This document shows, one piece after another, positions 52,330 to 60,691 of a stretch of DNA of 64,000 nucleotides. How positions within the stretch are numbered: position 1 is the first letter of the stretch; each line of letters begins with the position of its first letter. The DNA is from Chitinimonas arctica (GTDB lineage Bacteria > Pseudomonadota > Gammaproteobacteria > Burkholderiales > Chitinimonadaceae). The position numbers were made by a program, and so were the translations under genes. The stretch is from assembly GCF_007431345.1 (NCBI RefSeq), contig NZ_CP041730.1, positions 4,650,001 through 4,714,000 on the forward strand. The letters are read 5' to 3'. Under the pieces are notes generated by a model. That model saw only the letters and a program-made list of their open reading frames with translations. It made no database searches and was not told the origin of the DNA.

Positions 52330-53138
52330 TGAGCCACCCGGCCGCGCCGTTTGCCATGCTGTTCGGCCAGCCGGTGACCGAACTGCCGCAGGATCTCTAT
52401 ATCCCGCCCGATGCCCTGCGGGTGATGCTGGAGCGCTTCGAAGGTCCGCTCGATCTGCTGCTCTACCTGATCCGCAAGCAGAACCTCGATATCCTCGATA
52501 TTCCCATGGCGGTGGTCACTCGCCAATATATGGATTATGTCGAGGCCATGCATCGGCAACAGCTGGAGCTGGCGGCCGAGTACCTGCTGATGGCGGCGCT
52601 ATTGATCGAAATCAAGTCGCGCATGCTACTGCCTCGGCCAGTCGCCCTGGAAGGGGATGAGCATGACCCGCGCGCCGAGCTGGTGCGCCGCTTGCTCGAG
52701 TACGAACAGATGAAGCTGGCCGCCTTCGAGCTGGACCAGCTCCCGCAGGCCGGCCGCGATTTCCACTGGGCCGCCGCCTGGTTCGATCGCGAACTGGTGG
52801 TGCGGCTGCCCGAAGTCACGCCGGTGGACCTGCGCAGCGCCTGGCTGTCGCTATTGGCCCGGGCCAAGCATAGCAAGCACCATACCGTACGGCCGGATGA
52901 GCTGAGCGTGCGCGAGCAGATGAGCGACATCCTGCGGCGACTGGCCGGTGGCCGGTATCTGGAATTCTGCCAATTGTTCGACACCAGCCGTGGGGTGCCC
53001 ATGCTGGTGGTCAGCTTTATCGCGGTGCTGGAACTGACCAAGGAAGGCTTGGTCGCCGTGACGCAAGACGAACCCTATCAACCCATCTATGTACGCTTGG
53101 CGGGCGCGGAAGCCCCTGCCTTGGCGGCGACTCATTGA
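52329..53138 (+). CDS. scpA: ScpA, segregation and condensation protein A
   Basis: 269-residue kleisin of the SMC-ScpAB condensin. FEGPLDLLLYLIRKQNLDIL and LAAEYLLMAALLIEIKSRML are the family N-terminal motifs; the C-terminal winged helix (about 215-265) includes FLELTKEG-like VLELTKEGLVAVTQ. Start 52329 overlaps the stop of the preceding gene. Confidence 0.95.
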   Translation: MSHPAAPFAMLFGQPVTELPQDLYIPPDALRVMLERFEGPLDLLLYLIRKQNLDILDIPMAVVTRQYMDYVEAMHRQQLELAAEYLLMAALLIEIKSRMLLPRPVALEGDEHDPRAELVRRLLEYEQMKLAAFELDQLPQAGRDFHWAAAWFDRELVVRLPEVTPVDLRSAWLSLLARAKHSKHHTVRPDELSVREQMSDILRRLAGGRYLEFCQLFDTSRGVPMLVVSFIAVLELTKEGLVAVTQDEPYQPIYVRLAGAEAPALAATH

Positions 53139-53142
53139 AGCC

Positions 53143-53697
53143 ATGCAATCCGCCCTGCACGACCGCCGCCATCTGCAAACCGTGATCGAAACCGCCTTGC
53201 TGGTGACGCCCGAGCCGCTGGGTTTGCACGATATCAAGAAGTTGTTTGCCGAGGAATTGAAGGCCGATCTGCTGAACGAGGTGCTGGAGTCCATCCAGCA
53301 GGCGTGGCAGGGCAGGGGGGTGGAGCTGGTCAAGCTGGCCAGCGGCTGGCGTTTTCGTGCCAGGCTGGAATTCCAGCCCTATCTCGACCGGCTCAGCCCC
53401 GAAAAGCCGCCGCGCTACTCGCGGGCGGTGATGGAGACCTTGGCCATCATTGCCTACAAGGGACCGCTTACCCGTGGCGAGATCGAGGAAATCCGCGGCG
53501 TGGCGGTTTCGACCAATATCGTCAAGGTGCTGGAAGAGCGGAACTGGATCGAGGTGGTCGGCTATCGCGAAACGCCCGGCCGCCCAGGCCTGTACTCGAC
53601 CACGCGGGCCTTTCTCGACGATCTGGGCCTGAAAAGCCGCAGCGAGTTGCCGCCCTTGGCCGAGCTGGGACAATTGGTACTGCCGGAACCCGCGTAG
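53143..53697 (+). CDS. scpB: ScpB, segregation and condensation protein B
   Basis: 184-residue ScpB, two winged helices that bind ScpA. Start 53143 is 4 bp after scpA. Conserved: YSRAVMETLAIIAYKGPLTR, GEIEEIRGVAVSTNIVKVLE and WIEVVGYRETPGRPGLYSTT. Lacks the long acidic tail seen in some orthologues. Confidence 0.95.
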   Translation: MQSALHDRRHLQTVIETALLVTPEPLGLHDIKKLFAEELKADLLNEVLESIQQAWQGRGVELVKLASGWRFRARLEFQPYLDRLSPEKPPRYSRAVMETLAIIAYKGPLTRGEIEEIRGVAVSTNIVKVLEERNWIEVVGYRETPGRPGLYSTTRAFLDDLGLKSRSELPPLAELGQLVLPEPA

Positions 53698-53796
53698 TAC
53701 CGGGCATACACCCTGCCAGCGCAGCTGGTTTTCCGGCATGCGTCTGCTACGCTCGAAGCAGCGTTGCGGAGCCTATCGCATCCGCGCTTGCATGGG

Positions 53797-56058
53797 ATGG
53801 ACATGGCGGAAGAGACGATCTACACCCTCGTGGCCGAGGCGGGCCGTACCTGGCTGGCACAAGCGGAGGATGGCCATTGGGCGCTGCTGGTGCCGGATCC
53901 CGGGCTGATCGCAACGCAATTGGCTTGTGACGGTGGCCATGCCGTATTGGCGCCCTTGGAGGGCGATGCGGAAATCGATGGTACACGCTGGCTGGCCTAT
54001 CGCTGGGGCGAAGGCGAGAGCCTGGCCGAACGCTTGGCCGGCGGGTCGATGGCCAAGATGGAAGCGGTCAGGCTGGGCCTGAAATTGCTCGATGGGGCGG
54101 TCCATGGCCGTCTGGTCGGGCACCCGCTGGGGCCGGTGTCGGCCGAACGCGTCTTGCTCGATAGCGACGATATGCCCCGCTTGGCGGCCATCCTGCCGCG
54201 CGGCGAAGCGGGCGACGATGCACTGCGGGGCATGGGCGCGCTGCTCTTCCATATGCTGACAGGCAGCCCGCCGCTGCGCGACCCGCGCGGCGCCCTGCCG
54301 TCCTTGCCTGGCTTGGTGCCCGATCTCGATCCCCGCCTGGAATCCATCGTGCTGGGTGCGCTGGGCGAGCCGGCCGCACCGAAATACGAACATCTGCTGG
54401 AATTACGCGCAGCCCTGATCGACTATCTTGCGGAGCTGGAAGCCCTGGACGGGCCTGGCGAAGAGGATGACAGCCTGGGTGCGCAGCTGCTGCGCCGCAT
54501 GGAAAAAACCGAGGATTTCCCTGCCTTGTCGCGTGCCATCGGCGCGCTCAATCGCATCACCGACGGCGATACCGAGAAGCTGCAAGCGCTGGCGACGGTC
54601 ATCCTGCGCGATTTTTCGCTGACCAATAAAGTGCTGCGCCTGGCCAATTCGGCCACCTACGGCCAGTTCGGCGGTTCCATCAGTACGATCTCGCGCGCGG
54701 TGATGGTCCTGGGCTTCGGTACGGTCAAGTCCATGGCGATGTCGCTGGTGTTGATCGAACACTTGACCGACCACGAGCAGGCCGGCGAGCTGAAGGATGA
54801 AGCCGCCCGCGCCTTTTTCGCCAGCCTGGTGGCCCGCCAGCTGGCGGAAAAAAGTGGCTACCGCGATCTGGAGGAAGCCCGCGTATCGGGCATGTTCCAT
54901 CTCTTGGGGCGTTTGCTGACCTTGTTCTTTTTCCACCGGGAGGCGCAGGAGATCAACCGCCTGGTGGACGGCGGCGAGCCGGAGGATAGCGCTGCCAGGC
55001 GCCAACTGGGCGTCAGCTATGAAGAGCTGGGTATGAGCGTGGGGCAGGCCTGGAATCTGCCCGGCAAGCTGATCAGCAGTATGGCGGCCGAAACCGGCAA
55101 GCCACGTCCGCCGCGCCATGACGGCGACTGGCTGAGATTGTTCGCCAATGCCGGCAATCTGCTGACGCGGGCGACGCTGGCCGACGGCGAGCCGGCGCGA
55201 TTCAAGGGGTTTCTGCAAGTGCGCGACCAGTTCGGCGAGGCGCTGCGCTTGAGCGAACGCGAGCTGCGCGTATCGGTGGACGATGCCGCGCGTGAAACCC
55301 TGCGTGAAGCCGCCATCTTCGGCCTGGAGGCGCAGGCTTCCGGCGTGCTGGCGCGCCTGCGTAGCTTGGCGGGATTGCCGACCTTGGCGCAGCAGGGCGG
55401 CGAAGCGGCTGCAGCGGCGGGCCTGTCGTCGAGAACACCAGCCGAGACGGCAGCGCAAACCGCGACCGATCCCTTGGCCAAGACGGCGGGTGCGGCTTTT
55501 GTGGCGCTGGAGACGTTCGATCGGCCGGAAGTCGTCGATGCCTTGGCCAGCTGCGTCCAGGATGTGACCGAAACCCTGCTGGACGATTTTCGGCTCAACG
55601 ATTTGCTGCGGATGATTCTGGAAACCATCTATCGCAGCCTGGGCGTCAACCGCGCCTTGATCGCGACCCGCAGCGTACAGCGCAATGCCATTATCGGGCG
55701 CTTCGGTTTCGGCGAGGATATCGACGCCTTCCTGCCCCGTTTCGCGCTGCCCTTGGACGATACCGCCGATGTCTTTCGGGTCAGCTTGTCCAACAACGTC
55801 GATGTCCTGATCGAAGACGTCGACAGCCTCGCCATCCGTGACCGTATCCCGCATTGGTTTCGGCAGATCGGTGCGGGCAGCACCTTTCTGTTGATGCCGA
55901 TCGTCATCGATAAAAAAATCGTAGGCTTGTTCTACGCCGACAAAGCCGCCGGAAGCAGCTTGCGCTTGGGGCGGAAAGAGCTTTCCTTGTGTAAAACCCT
56001 GAGAAATCAAGCTATTTTGGCGATACGGCAAAAGACGCCACCCACCGCCGGGACCTAA
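53797..56058 (+). CDS. Pseudokinase-HDOD-GAF signalling protein
   Basis: 753 residues from ATG 53797 (53803 also possible). Residues about 1-225 resemble a Ser/Thr kinase C-lobe (GRLVGHPLGPVSAERVLLD) but lack HRD and DFG residues, so a pseudokinase. About 245-470 is an HDOD domain (FSLTNKVLRLANSATYGQFG, ISRAVMVLGFGTVKSMAM), and about 575-745 is a GAF-like sensor (RALIATRSVQRNAIIGRFGF). An Ala/Gly/Thr linker lies at about 530-570. HDOD proteins act in chemotaxis, c-di-GMP and stress signalling. Confidence 0.85.
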   Translation: MDMAEETIYTLVAEAGRTWLAQAEDGHWALLVPDPGLIATQLACDGGHAVLAPLEGDAEIDGTRWLAYRWGEGESLAERLAGGSMAKMEAVRLGLKLLDGAVHGRLVGHPLGPVSAERVLLDSDDMPRLAAILPRGEAGDDALRGMGALLFHMLTGSPPLRDPRGALPSLPGLVPDLDPRLESIVLGALGEPAAPKYEHLLELRAALIDYLAELEALDGPGEEDDSLGAQLLRRMEKTEDFPALSRAIGALNRITDGDTEKLQALATVILRDFSLTNKVLRLANSATYGQFGGSISTISRAVMVLGFGTVKSMAMSLVLIEHLTDHEQAGELKDEAARAFFASLVARQLAEKSGYRDLEEARVSGMFHLLGRLLTLFFFHREAQEINRLVDGGEPEDSAARRQLGVSYEELGMSVGQAWNLPGKLISSMAAETGKPRPPRHDGDWLRLFANAGNLLTRATLADGEPARFKGFLQVRDQFGEALRLSERELRVSVDDAARETLREAAIFGLEAQASGVLARLRSLAGLPTLAQQGGEAAAAAGLSSRTPAETAAQTATDPLAKTAGAAFVALETFDRPEVVDALASCVQDVTETLLDDFRLNDLLRMILETIYRSLGVNRALIATRSVQRNAIIGRFGFGEDIDAFLPRFALPLDDTADVFRVSLSNNVDVLIEDVDSLAIRDRIPHWFRQIGAGSTFLLMPIVIDKKIVGLFYADKAAGSSLRLGRKELSLCKTLRNQAILAIRQKTPPTAGT

Positions 56059-56133
56059 GTGCAGTGCCGCATTAGGCTGATTGCTCTATTTGTCAAGTGA
56101 CTGTTCTGTAACACTAATCATGCGTAGTGACTA

Positions 56134-56152
56134 TTTTGTGCGGCGCACAAAA
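56134..56152. promoter_or_regulatory. Palindrome upstream of the phasin gene
   Basis: Perfect 9-bp inverted repeat TTTTGTGCG-G-CGCACAAAA, 108 bp before the phasin start. A regulator such as PhaR might bind it, but only the symmetry is seen. Confidence 0.5.
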
Positions 56153-56260
56153 CAATGCTTGACGTGGCAAATCGACGCAGCCATACTTCGATCACGTTGC
56201 GGCATGGATATATTGTTTCGACCGCTCACCTAATCGATAGTCAGTCAGGAGAAAACCTAT

Positions 56261-56833
56261 ATGTTTGCTACCTCGGATTTCGCCGCCTTCGGGCAAGCCC
56301 AGCTTGAAAAATCGATTCGCCTTTCCAATATCGCCCTGTCCGGTGTCGAGCGTCTTGTCGCCCTGCAGTTGGATGTTGCCCGCGATCTGTTTGCAGAGAA
56401 TACGGCCACGGCCAAGGCTTTTTCCGAGGTAAAGGACGTGCAGGGCTTCCTGGCTTTGCAGCAGCAACTGTCGCAGCCGGCCATCGACAAGGCCCTCGCG
56501 GTTGCCAAGGGTGTCTATGAAGCCACCAGCACCTCGCAGTCCGAAATCGGCGCCTTCGTCGAAGAGCAGGTCGTCGAGTTCAACAAGGGCCTGGTTTCCA
56601 CCCTGGACAAGGCAGTCAAGCAAGCGCCGGCCGGTTCCGAAATCATCGTTTCGGCGGTGAAGACGGCGGTGGCGACGGCTGCATCGGCTTACGACACCGT
56701 GGCCAAGACCGCCAAGAAGGTCACCAGCGATTTCGCCGAAGCCGGCGTGGCCGCAGCCGAAACCTCGGCCAATGCCGCGGCGGGTGCAGCAGCCAAGGCC
56801 AGCCGTAATAAGGCAGCCGCCGGCGCCGTTTAA
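56261..56833 (+). CDS. Phasin family protein
   Basis: 190-residue phasin (granule-associated protein) that coats polyhydroxyalkanoate granules. Characteristic: FGQAQLEKSIRLSNIALSGV, then ATAKAFSEVKDVQGFLALQQ and a helical coiled central region, ending in an Ala/Lys-rich tail that can bind DNA in some relatives. SD AGGAG 11 bp upstream. PHA synthase is not in the window. Confidence 0.94.
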   Translation: MFATSDFAAFGQAQLEKSIRLSNIALSGVERLVALQLDVARDLFAENTATAKAFSEVKDVQGFLALQQQLSQPAIDKALAVAKGVYEATSTSQSEIGAFVEEQVVEFNKGLVSTLDKAVKQAPAGSEIIVSAVKTAVATAASAYDTVAKTAKKVTSDFAEAGVAAAETSANAAAGAAAKASRNKAAAGAV

Positions 56834-56893
56834 AGCGACCGGGCAATTCCGCGAAGCGCTGGTTTTATCAGCTCGCTGGCGCGGAAGTGGCAG

Positions 56894-56919
56894 AAAAACC
56901 ACGCTACGGCGTGGTTTTT
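56894..56919. terminator. Bidirectional terminator after the phasin gene
   Basis: Perfect 11-bp inverted repeat AAAAACCACGC / GCGTGGTTTTT with loop TACG and T runs on both strands. It overlaps the stop of the minus-strand gene at 56904. Confidence 0.85.
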
Positions 56920-57596
56920 TCACGCCCGTGCGCGTTCAGCCAGACCAGCAGGCAGGCCAGCTTGCGTGCCGGGGTATCCTGCGGCAAGGCATTGGGTGGG
57001 GTGTAGGCGAACAGGGGCGGCAAGGATTGCTCCGCCGGGCAGGTTTCTCCGTGGCTGGCTGCGAGGTAGGCCTCGGCCTTGGCCGCCAAACGGGTCAGCA
57101 GTAGCTGTTGGCTATGCAACAGCGGCGCATAGCCGCCGGCGAGGACGGTAGGCATCAATCCTGCCAGGCCGCTCAGTCCGCAACCGATATCCGTCAGGAT
57201 CTCGGTCAGGAAATCCGGAGCGCCTCGCCCGCCGGCATGGAGCCAGGCACCCGCCGTCGGCGCTAGCGCATCGAGCATGGGTTGGGCCGCCTGCAGCAGG
57301 GCCCTGTCGCCACCCACGGCCAGCAGAAAGCCATGCTCCACCGCGAATGGACTGTCCTGCCACACCAGGCTAAGCGTACGCGGGTGTGGATGCTGGCCGG
57401 ACCGGCAGCCGTCCAGGAGCAGATCCTCGCTGTCCAGTTGCGGTGCGGGACCGTCCGCGCGCAGCCACAGGCGAGGGGAGGGGAGGGCTTGGGCCGCTTC
57501 CAGCGTGGCATCCACGGGTACGTGGCAAATGTGCCGGCCTTGCCGCCGTAGCCTTGCCGCCAAGGTGGCGGGCGTATTCAGTAGGACCCAATTCAC
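56904..57596 (-). CDS. 6-phosphogluconate-dehydrogenase-like pseudoenzyme
   Basis: 230 residues from GTG 57596, directly after the LysR stop (0 bp gap). The middle (about 75-150: SPFAVEHGFLLAVGGDRALL, then GAWLHAGGRGAPDFLTEILT) echoes the 6PGDH/hydroxyacid dehydrogenase fold, but the Gly-rich NAD motif is missing and the usual catalytic Lys (FVKMVHN region) is replaced by FLTEILTD. If homologous, it is probably not an active dehydrogenase. Identification is tentative. Confidence 0.55.
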   Translation of the reverse strand: MNWVLLNTPATLAARLRRQGRHICHVPVDATLEAAQALPSPRLWLRADGPAPQLDSEDLLLDGCRSGQHPHPRTLSLVWQDSPFAVEHGFLLAVGGDRALLQAAQPMLDALAPTAGAWLHAGGRGAPDFLTEILTDIGCGLSGLAGLMPTVLAGGYAPLLHSQQLLLTRLAAKAEAYLAASHGETCPAEQSLPPLFAYTPPNALPQDTPARKLACLLVWLNAHGREKTTP

Positions 57597-58511
57597 TTAA
57601 ACGGCGCTTCCCTGGCAAAGCCGGCGTTGCACGTCCTCGTTGCCGAGGTGGTCCAGAAACCAGCGCAAGGCGTTGCCGCGCGATTTGCTGGGCCAGGCCG
57701 CATAGAGGCGGGGGACCGGTTTGCCCTCGTCCACCTGCAGTACCACCAGGCGGCCGGCGTCGATATGGTTGGCTGCCAGCCGTAGCGGCAGGTAGCCCAC
57801 GCCCAGGCCGGCCAGTTGCGCCGCCAGTTTTTCGCGCTGGCTGGTGACGCTAAGGGTGGGCTGGCCGGTAAGCAGGCCCGAAGTGCGCGGCGCCAGGCTG
57901 CGCGAGCTGTCGGCTACGCTGACGGCGCGATGTCCCCGTACGGTCTGCATGGCGATGGGTTGTGTCTCCTGGGCCAGCGGATGCTGTGGCGCTACCGCCA
58001 GGACAAAGGGGACTTCGCCGAGCAGCAGGCTCTTGAAGCCGCCGCCGGGCGGTGCGTCGTCCGGCGCGCCGATGGCGAGATCGGCACGCCCCGTGTACAG
58101 CGCATCCCAGGCGCCGCCATAGGCTTCGTGAGTAAAGCGCAGGCGCGTGGCGCCGCCGATGCGGTCGAAGGCCGCGACGGACTCCAGCAAGACGTCGAAA
58201 TCCACCAGATCACCGACGGCGATGCGTAATTCCGGTTCCCAGCCGGTGGCCACGCGCTTGACCCGTGCCTCCAGCGCAACAGCTGCATCTAGTAGGGGGC
58301 GGCCTTCGCGCAACAACTCTTGTCCGGCTGGTGTCAGTCTGGCGCGATGGCCGCTGCGATCGAAAATCAGGACGTCGAGGTCTTGTTCCAGCTTTTGGAT
58401 GGTGTAGGTAATGGCCGAGGGTACGCGGTGCAGTTCGGTCGCGGCGGCGGCAAAACTCCCTTTGCGTTCAATGGCATCCAGTACAAGCAAGGCATCAAGC
58501 GAGAGGCGCAT
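57597..58511 (-). CDS. LysR-family transcriptional regulator
   Basis: 304-residue LTTR. The N-terminal HTH (about 1-60) has MRLSLDALLVLDAIERKGSF and AITYTIQKLEQDLDVLIFDR; the effector domain follows (about 90-295). It lies immediately upstream of the 6PGDH-like gene on the same strand, so they are probably co-transcribed. Target unknown. Confidence 0.94.
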   Translation of the reverse strand: MRLSLDALLVLDAIERKGSFAAAATELHRVPSAITYTIQKLEQDLDVLIFDRSGHRARLTPAGQELLREGRPLLDAAVALEARVKRVATGWEPELRIAVGDLVDFDVLLESVAAFDRIGGATRLRFTHEAYGGAWDALYTGRADLAIGAPDDAPPGGGFKSLLLGEVPFVLAVAPQHPLAQETQPIAMQTVRGHRAVSVADSSRSLAPRTSGLLTGQPTLSVTSQREKLAAQLAGLGVGYLPLRLAANHIDAGRLVVLQVDEGKPVPRLYAAWPSKSRGNALRWFLDHLGNEDVQRRLCQGSAV

Positions 58512-58748
58512 TTGATGGGTTCCGCAGCGGAAAAATGGCGAGGCGAGCAGGGTATGCTAGTTGCATTATGGAGCAGCTGGCGAGCTCTGCCGAATTTTTG
58601 ATCAGTTTAACTGAAGAATGCTGCACCGCAGCAGCTCCGTTCCGGGCTAGATGCTTGTTCGATATGGGGTTTTCGTGTGCAAATTGCTGAGGTAGGATGC
58701 ATTAGAGTACTGGCACTAGACTGGTTAATAATAGGGAGGACATCCTGT

Positions 58749-59036
58749 ATGAAACTGAAGTCGATTTTGGTGTTGTGGCCATCGTTTCTCGTGGCGGGTT
58801 TGGTGAATAGCCTTTTCTTTACGCTGTTCGACCCCCTGGAGCTGATGAGCGGAGGCGAACCGATCTTCGAAAGCCGCGTGCTCGCCTATTCCGTGGGCTT
58901 CTTTGTCTGCTGGCTGTTCGCCGGCCTTTCCAGCGGCATGACCCTGTTCTTCGAGCGCGATAGCGAGCAGGTGAACCGCTACTGTCCGGTCGATTACGGC
59001 AAGCCGCATGGCGGCCATCCCGGCAACGTTGCGTAG
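58749..59036 (+). CDS. Small two-helix membrane protein
   Basis: 95 residues from ATG 58749 (GGGAGGA upstream). Two hydrophobic helices (LVLWPSFLVAGLVNSLFFTL and AYSVGFFVCWLFAGLSSGM) and a short hydrophilic C-terminus (VNRYCPVDYGKPHG). No family named; it precedes a TauE/SafE-type gene on the same strand, 81 bp apart, and may belong with it. Confidence 0.75.
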   Translation: MKLKSILVLWPSFLVAGLVNSLFFTLFDPLELMSGGEPIFESRVLAYSVGFFVCWLFAGLSSGMTLFFERDSEQVNRYCPVDYGKPHGGHPGNVA

Positions 59037-59117
59037 TGCGTGGTTTGGCTGATCCCTGCGCCCACATCGGGCGGCGCGTCGGTGTGTAGGCACCGGGAGC
59101 AGTGTTAAGCTCATGGG

Positions 59118-59801
59118 ATGTTGAGCTATCCCTTGTTGATTTCCCTGGCCGGCTGGGTCCTGGCCGGCTTTCTTGGCGGTGTCCATTGCCTGGGTATGTG
59201 CGGAGGCCTGGCCGCGGCACTGGGATTGCAGTCCGCCGGCGGTCGCCGCTTTGCCTTGTTATTGGCGGTCAATCTGGGCCGTCTATCCAGCTATGCGCTG
59301 ATTGGCGCCTTGCTGGGCGGTTTGTCGGGACTGGTGGCCTGGCTGCCGCAAGCGGCGGTTATCCAGACGGCGCTCTATATACTCTCTTTATTGCTACTGA
59401 TGCTTCTGGGTTTCTACCTGGCGGGCTGGTCGCCCTTGCTGGCTCGGCTGGAGCGCGTCGGTGGTCCCCTGTGGCGCGTATTGCAACCCCGCTTCAGTGC
59501 CTTGCTGCCCTTGCGCTCGCTGCCTGGCGCCTGGCTGGCCGGTACGCTGTGGGGTTGGCTACCCTGCGGCCTGGTCTATACCGCCGCGACCGCCGCGCTG
59601 GCGGCGGGTTCGGCCCTGCATGGCGGCTTGATCCTCTTGGCATTCGGGGTGGGAACCCTGCCCAATCTATTGGCGATGGGCATGGCGGCCGGGCAATTGC
59701 GGCGGCTGCGGGAGCAAAAGTGGGTCAGGCGGCTGGCCGGCGGCTTGCTGGTCGTTTACGGCGGCCTGCAATTGCTGCGCTGGGCCATTTCGCACTGGTA
59801 G
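59118..59801 (+). CDS. Sulfite exporter TauE/SafE-family membrane protein
   Basis: 227-residue membrane protein with about six helices and the typical start LAGFLGGVHCLGMCGGLAAA (Cys pair). The later GTLWGWLPCGLVYTAATAAL has a further conserved Cys-Gly. This short type is often next to cytochrome cbb3 assembly genes and resembles DsbD/CcdA transmembrane domains; no cco genes are visible here. Confidence 0.9.
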   Translation: MLSYPLLISLAGWVLAGFLGGVHCLGMCGGLAAALGLQSAGGRRFALLLAVNLGRLSSYALIGALLGGLSGLVAWLPQAAVIQTALYILSLLLLMLLGFYLAGWSPLLARLERVGGPLWRVLQPRFSALLPLRSLPGAWLAGTLWGWLPCGLVYTAATAALAAGSALHGGLILLAFGVGTLPNLLAMGMAAGQLRRLREQKWVRRLAGGLLVVYGGLQLLRWAISHW

Positions 59802-60260
59802 GATTACGGCTTGCGTTCTTTGGTCCGATGTGTTGCCTGAATGCCAAGTCCACCCATTTATATGCCTGCCGCCTTGCTTGTTGGCGGGAGACGACGCTAT
59901 AGTTCGGCGCTCGGTCCCGGCTGTCCGAAATGGCTGCCGGCACCGTTGGTGGCGAGTGATGCGGCTGTCGTGGCTGTGTGGGGTTATTTGCGTGGTGCAG
60001 CAAGGTTGCGAGGCGTCGGATTGGCGCATCGACCGGGTGTGCATGGCCTGCGTGGCGGGTCGGCGGGTGCGTTTGGGTATTATCAACTTATTCCCTACGA
60101 ACTTATGTCATGCTGCGACGCACTTTTCCCTAGTTTTTTCTCTAGAAGCTGCTAGAATTTTGCAGTCGGTCGTATTTGATGCGTCAAAGGTTTCAAGCCC
60201 TCGATCAACGGTCGATTGCTTATTTTTTGTGTGAACTCCACTTCCTTTAAAGGTAAAACC
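59802..60260. other. Intergenic region
   Basis: 459 bp between the TauE/SafE-type gene and a small lipoprotein. Short frames exist on both strands but none has convincing composition or ribosome site. The last 100 bp is AT-rich and probably carries the lipoprotein promoter. Confidence 0.5.
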
Positions 60261-60518
60261 ATGAACAAGACCCTGCTCATCGCTGCTCTCCTCGCCCTGG
60301 GCCTGGCCGCTTGCGGTAAGAAAGAGCCAGAAGCTGCTGTTGAAGCTCCTGCTGCTACCCCTGCTGTTGAAGCTCCTGCCGCTGCAGCTCCTGCCGCTCC
60401 TGCTACCGACGCTGCTGCTCCTGCAGCTGCTCCGGCTGACGCAGCCGCCGCTCCTGCTGCTGCTCCCGCAGCTGCTCCAGCTGACGCTACCAAGCCAGCT
60501 GACGCTCCTAAGCCTTAA
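60261..60518 (+). CDS. Ala/Pro-rich small lipoprotein
   Basis: 85-residue lipoprotein: signal with lipobox LAAC (Cys18) followed by an Ala/Pro/Thr/Asp repetitive body (EAPAATPAVEAPAAAAPAA). Low-complexity tails of this kind are seen in envelope-anchored or peptidoglycan-spacer proteins. SD AAAGG 7-8 nt upstream. Followed by a strong terminator. Confidence 0.85.
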   Translation: MNKTLLIAALLALGLAACGKKEPEAAVEAPAATPAVEAPAAAAPAAPATDAAAPAAAPADAAAAPAAAPAAAPADATKPADAPKP

Positions 60519-60541
60519 TCGCTTAGTAGTTGGCAGTATAG

Positions 60542-60568
60542 AAAAGCCGACCTGTGGGTCGGCTTTTT
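60542..60568 (+). terminator. Rho-independent terminator after the lipoprotein
   Basis: Perfect stem AAAAGCCGACC / GGTCGGCTTTT with loop TGTG followed by T. Confidence 0.9.
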
Positions 60569-60615
60569 GTTGCCTGTTCGATCGCCCCCTTGCGCTGTCT
60601 CTATAAGCGGCGATT

Positions 60616-60657
60616 GCACAGCAAAAAAGGACGCTTATGCGTCCTTTTTTGCTGTGC
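60616..60657. terminator. Long palindromic terminator between converging genes
   Basis: Perfect 19-bp arms (GCACAGCAAAAAAGGACGC and complement) with loop TTAT; the A and T runs make it a terminator on both strands, serving aroC from the right. Confidence 0.85.
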
Positions 60658-60691
60658 AGCAGCGTTTCATTTGCGCTGCAGCAACGATGGC

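Noticed and set aside
54403..56031. 542-codon minus-strand frame opposite the HDOD gene
   Set aside because: Gln/His/Arg-rich shadow of a real gene.
59958..60234. Cys-rich plus-strand frame before the lipoprotein
   Set aside because: No ribosome site, no signal peptide pattern, runs into the lipoprotein promoter.
60340..60606. Overlapping Leu-rich frame in the lipoprotein gene
   Set aside because: Out-of-frame product of an Ala/Pro codon repeat; no start signal.
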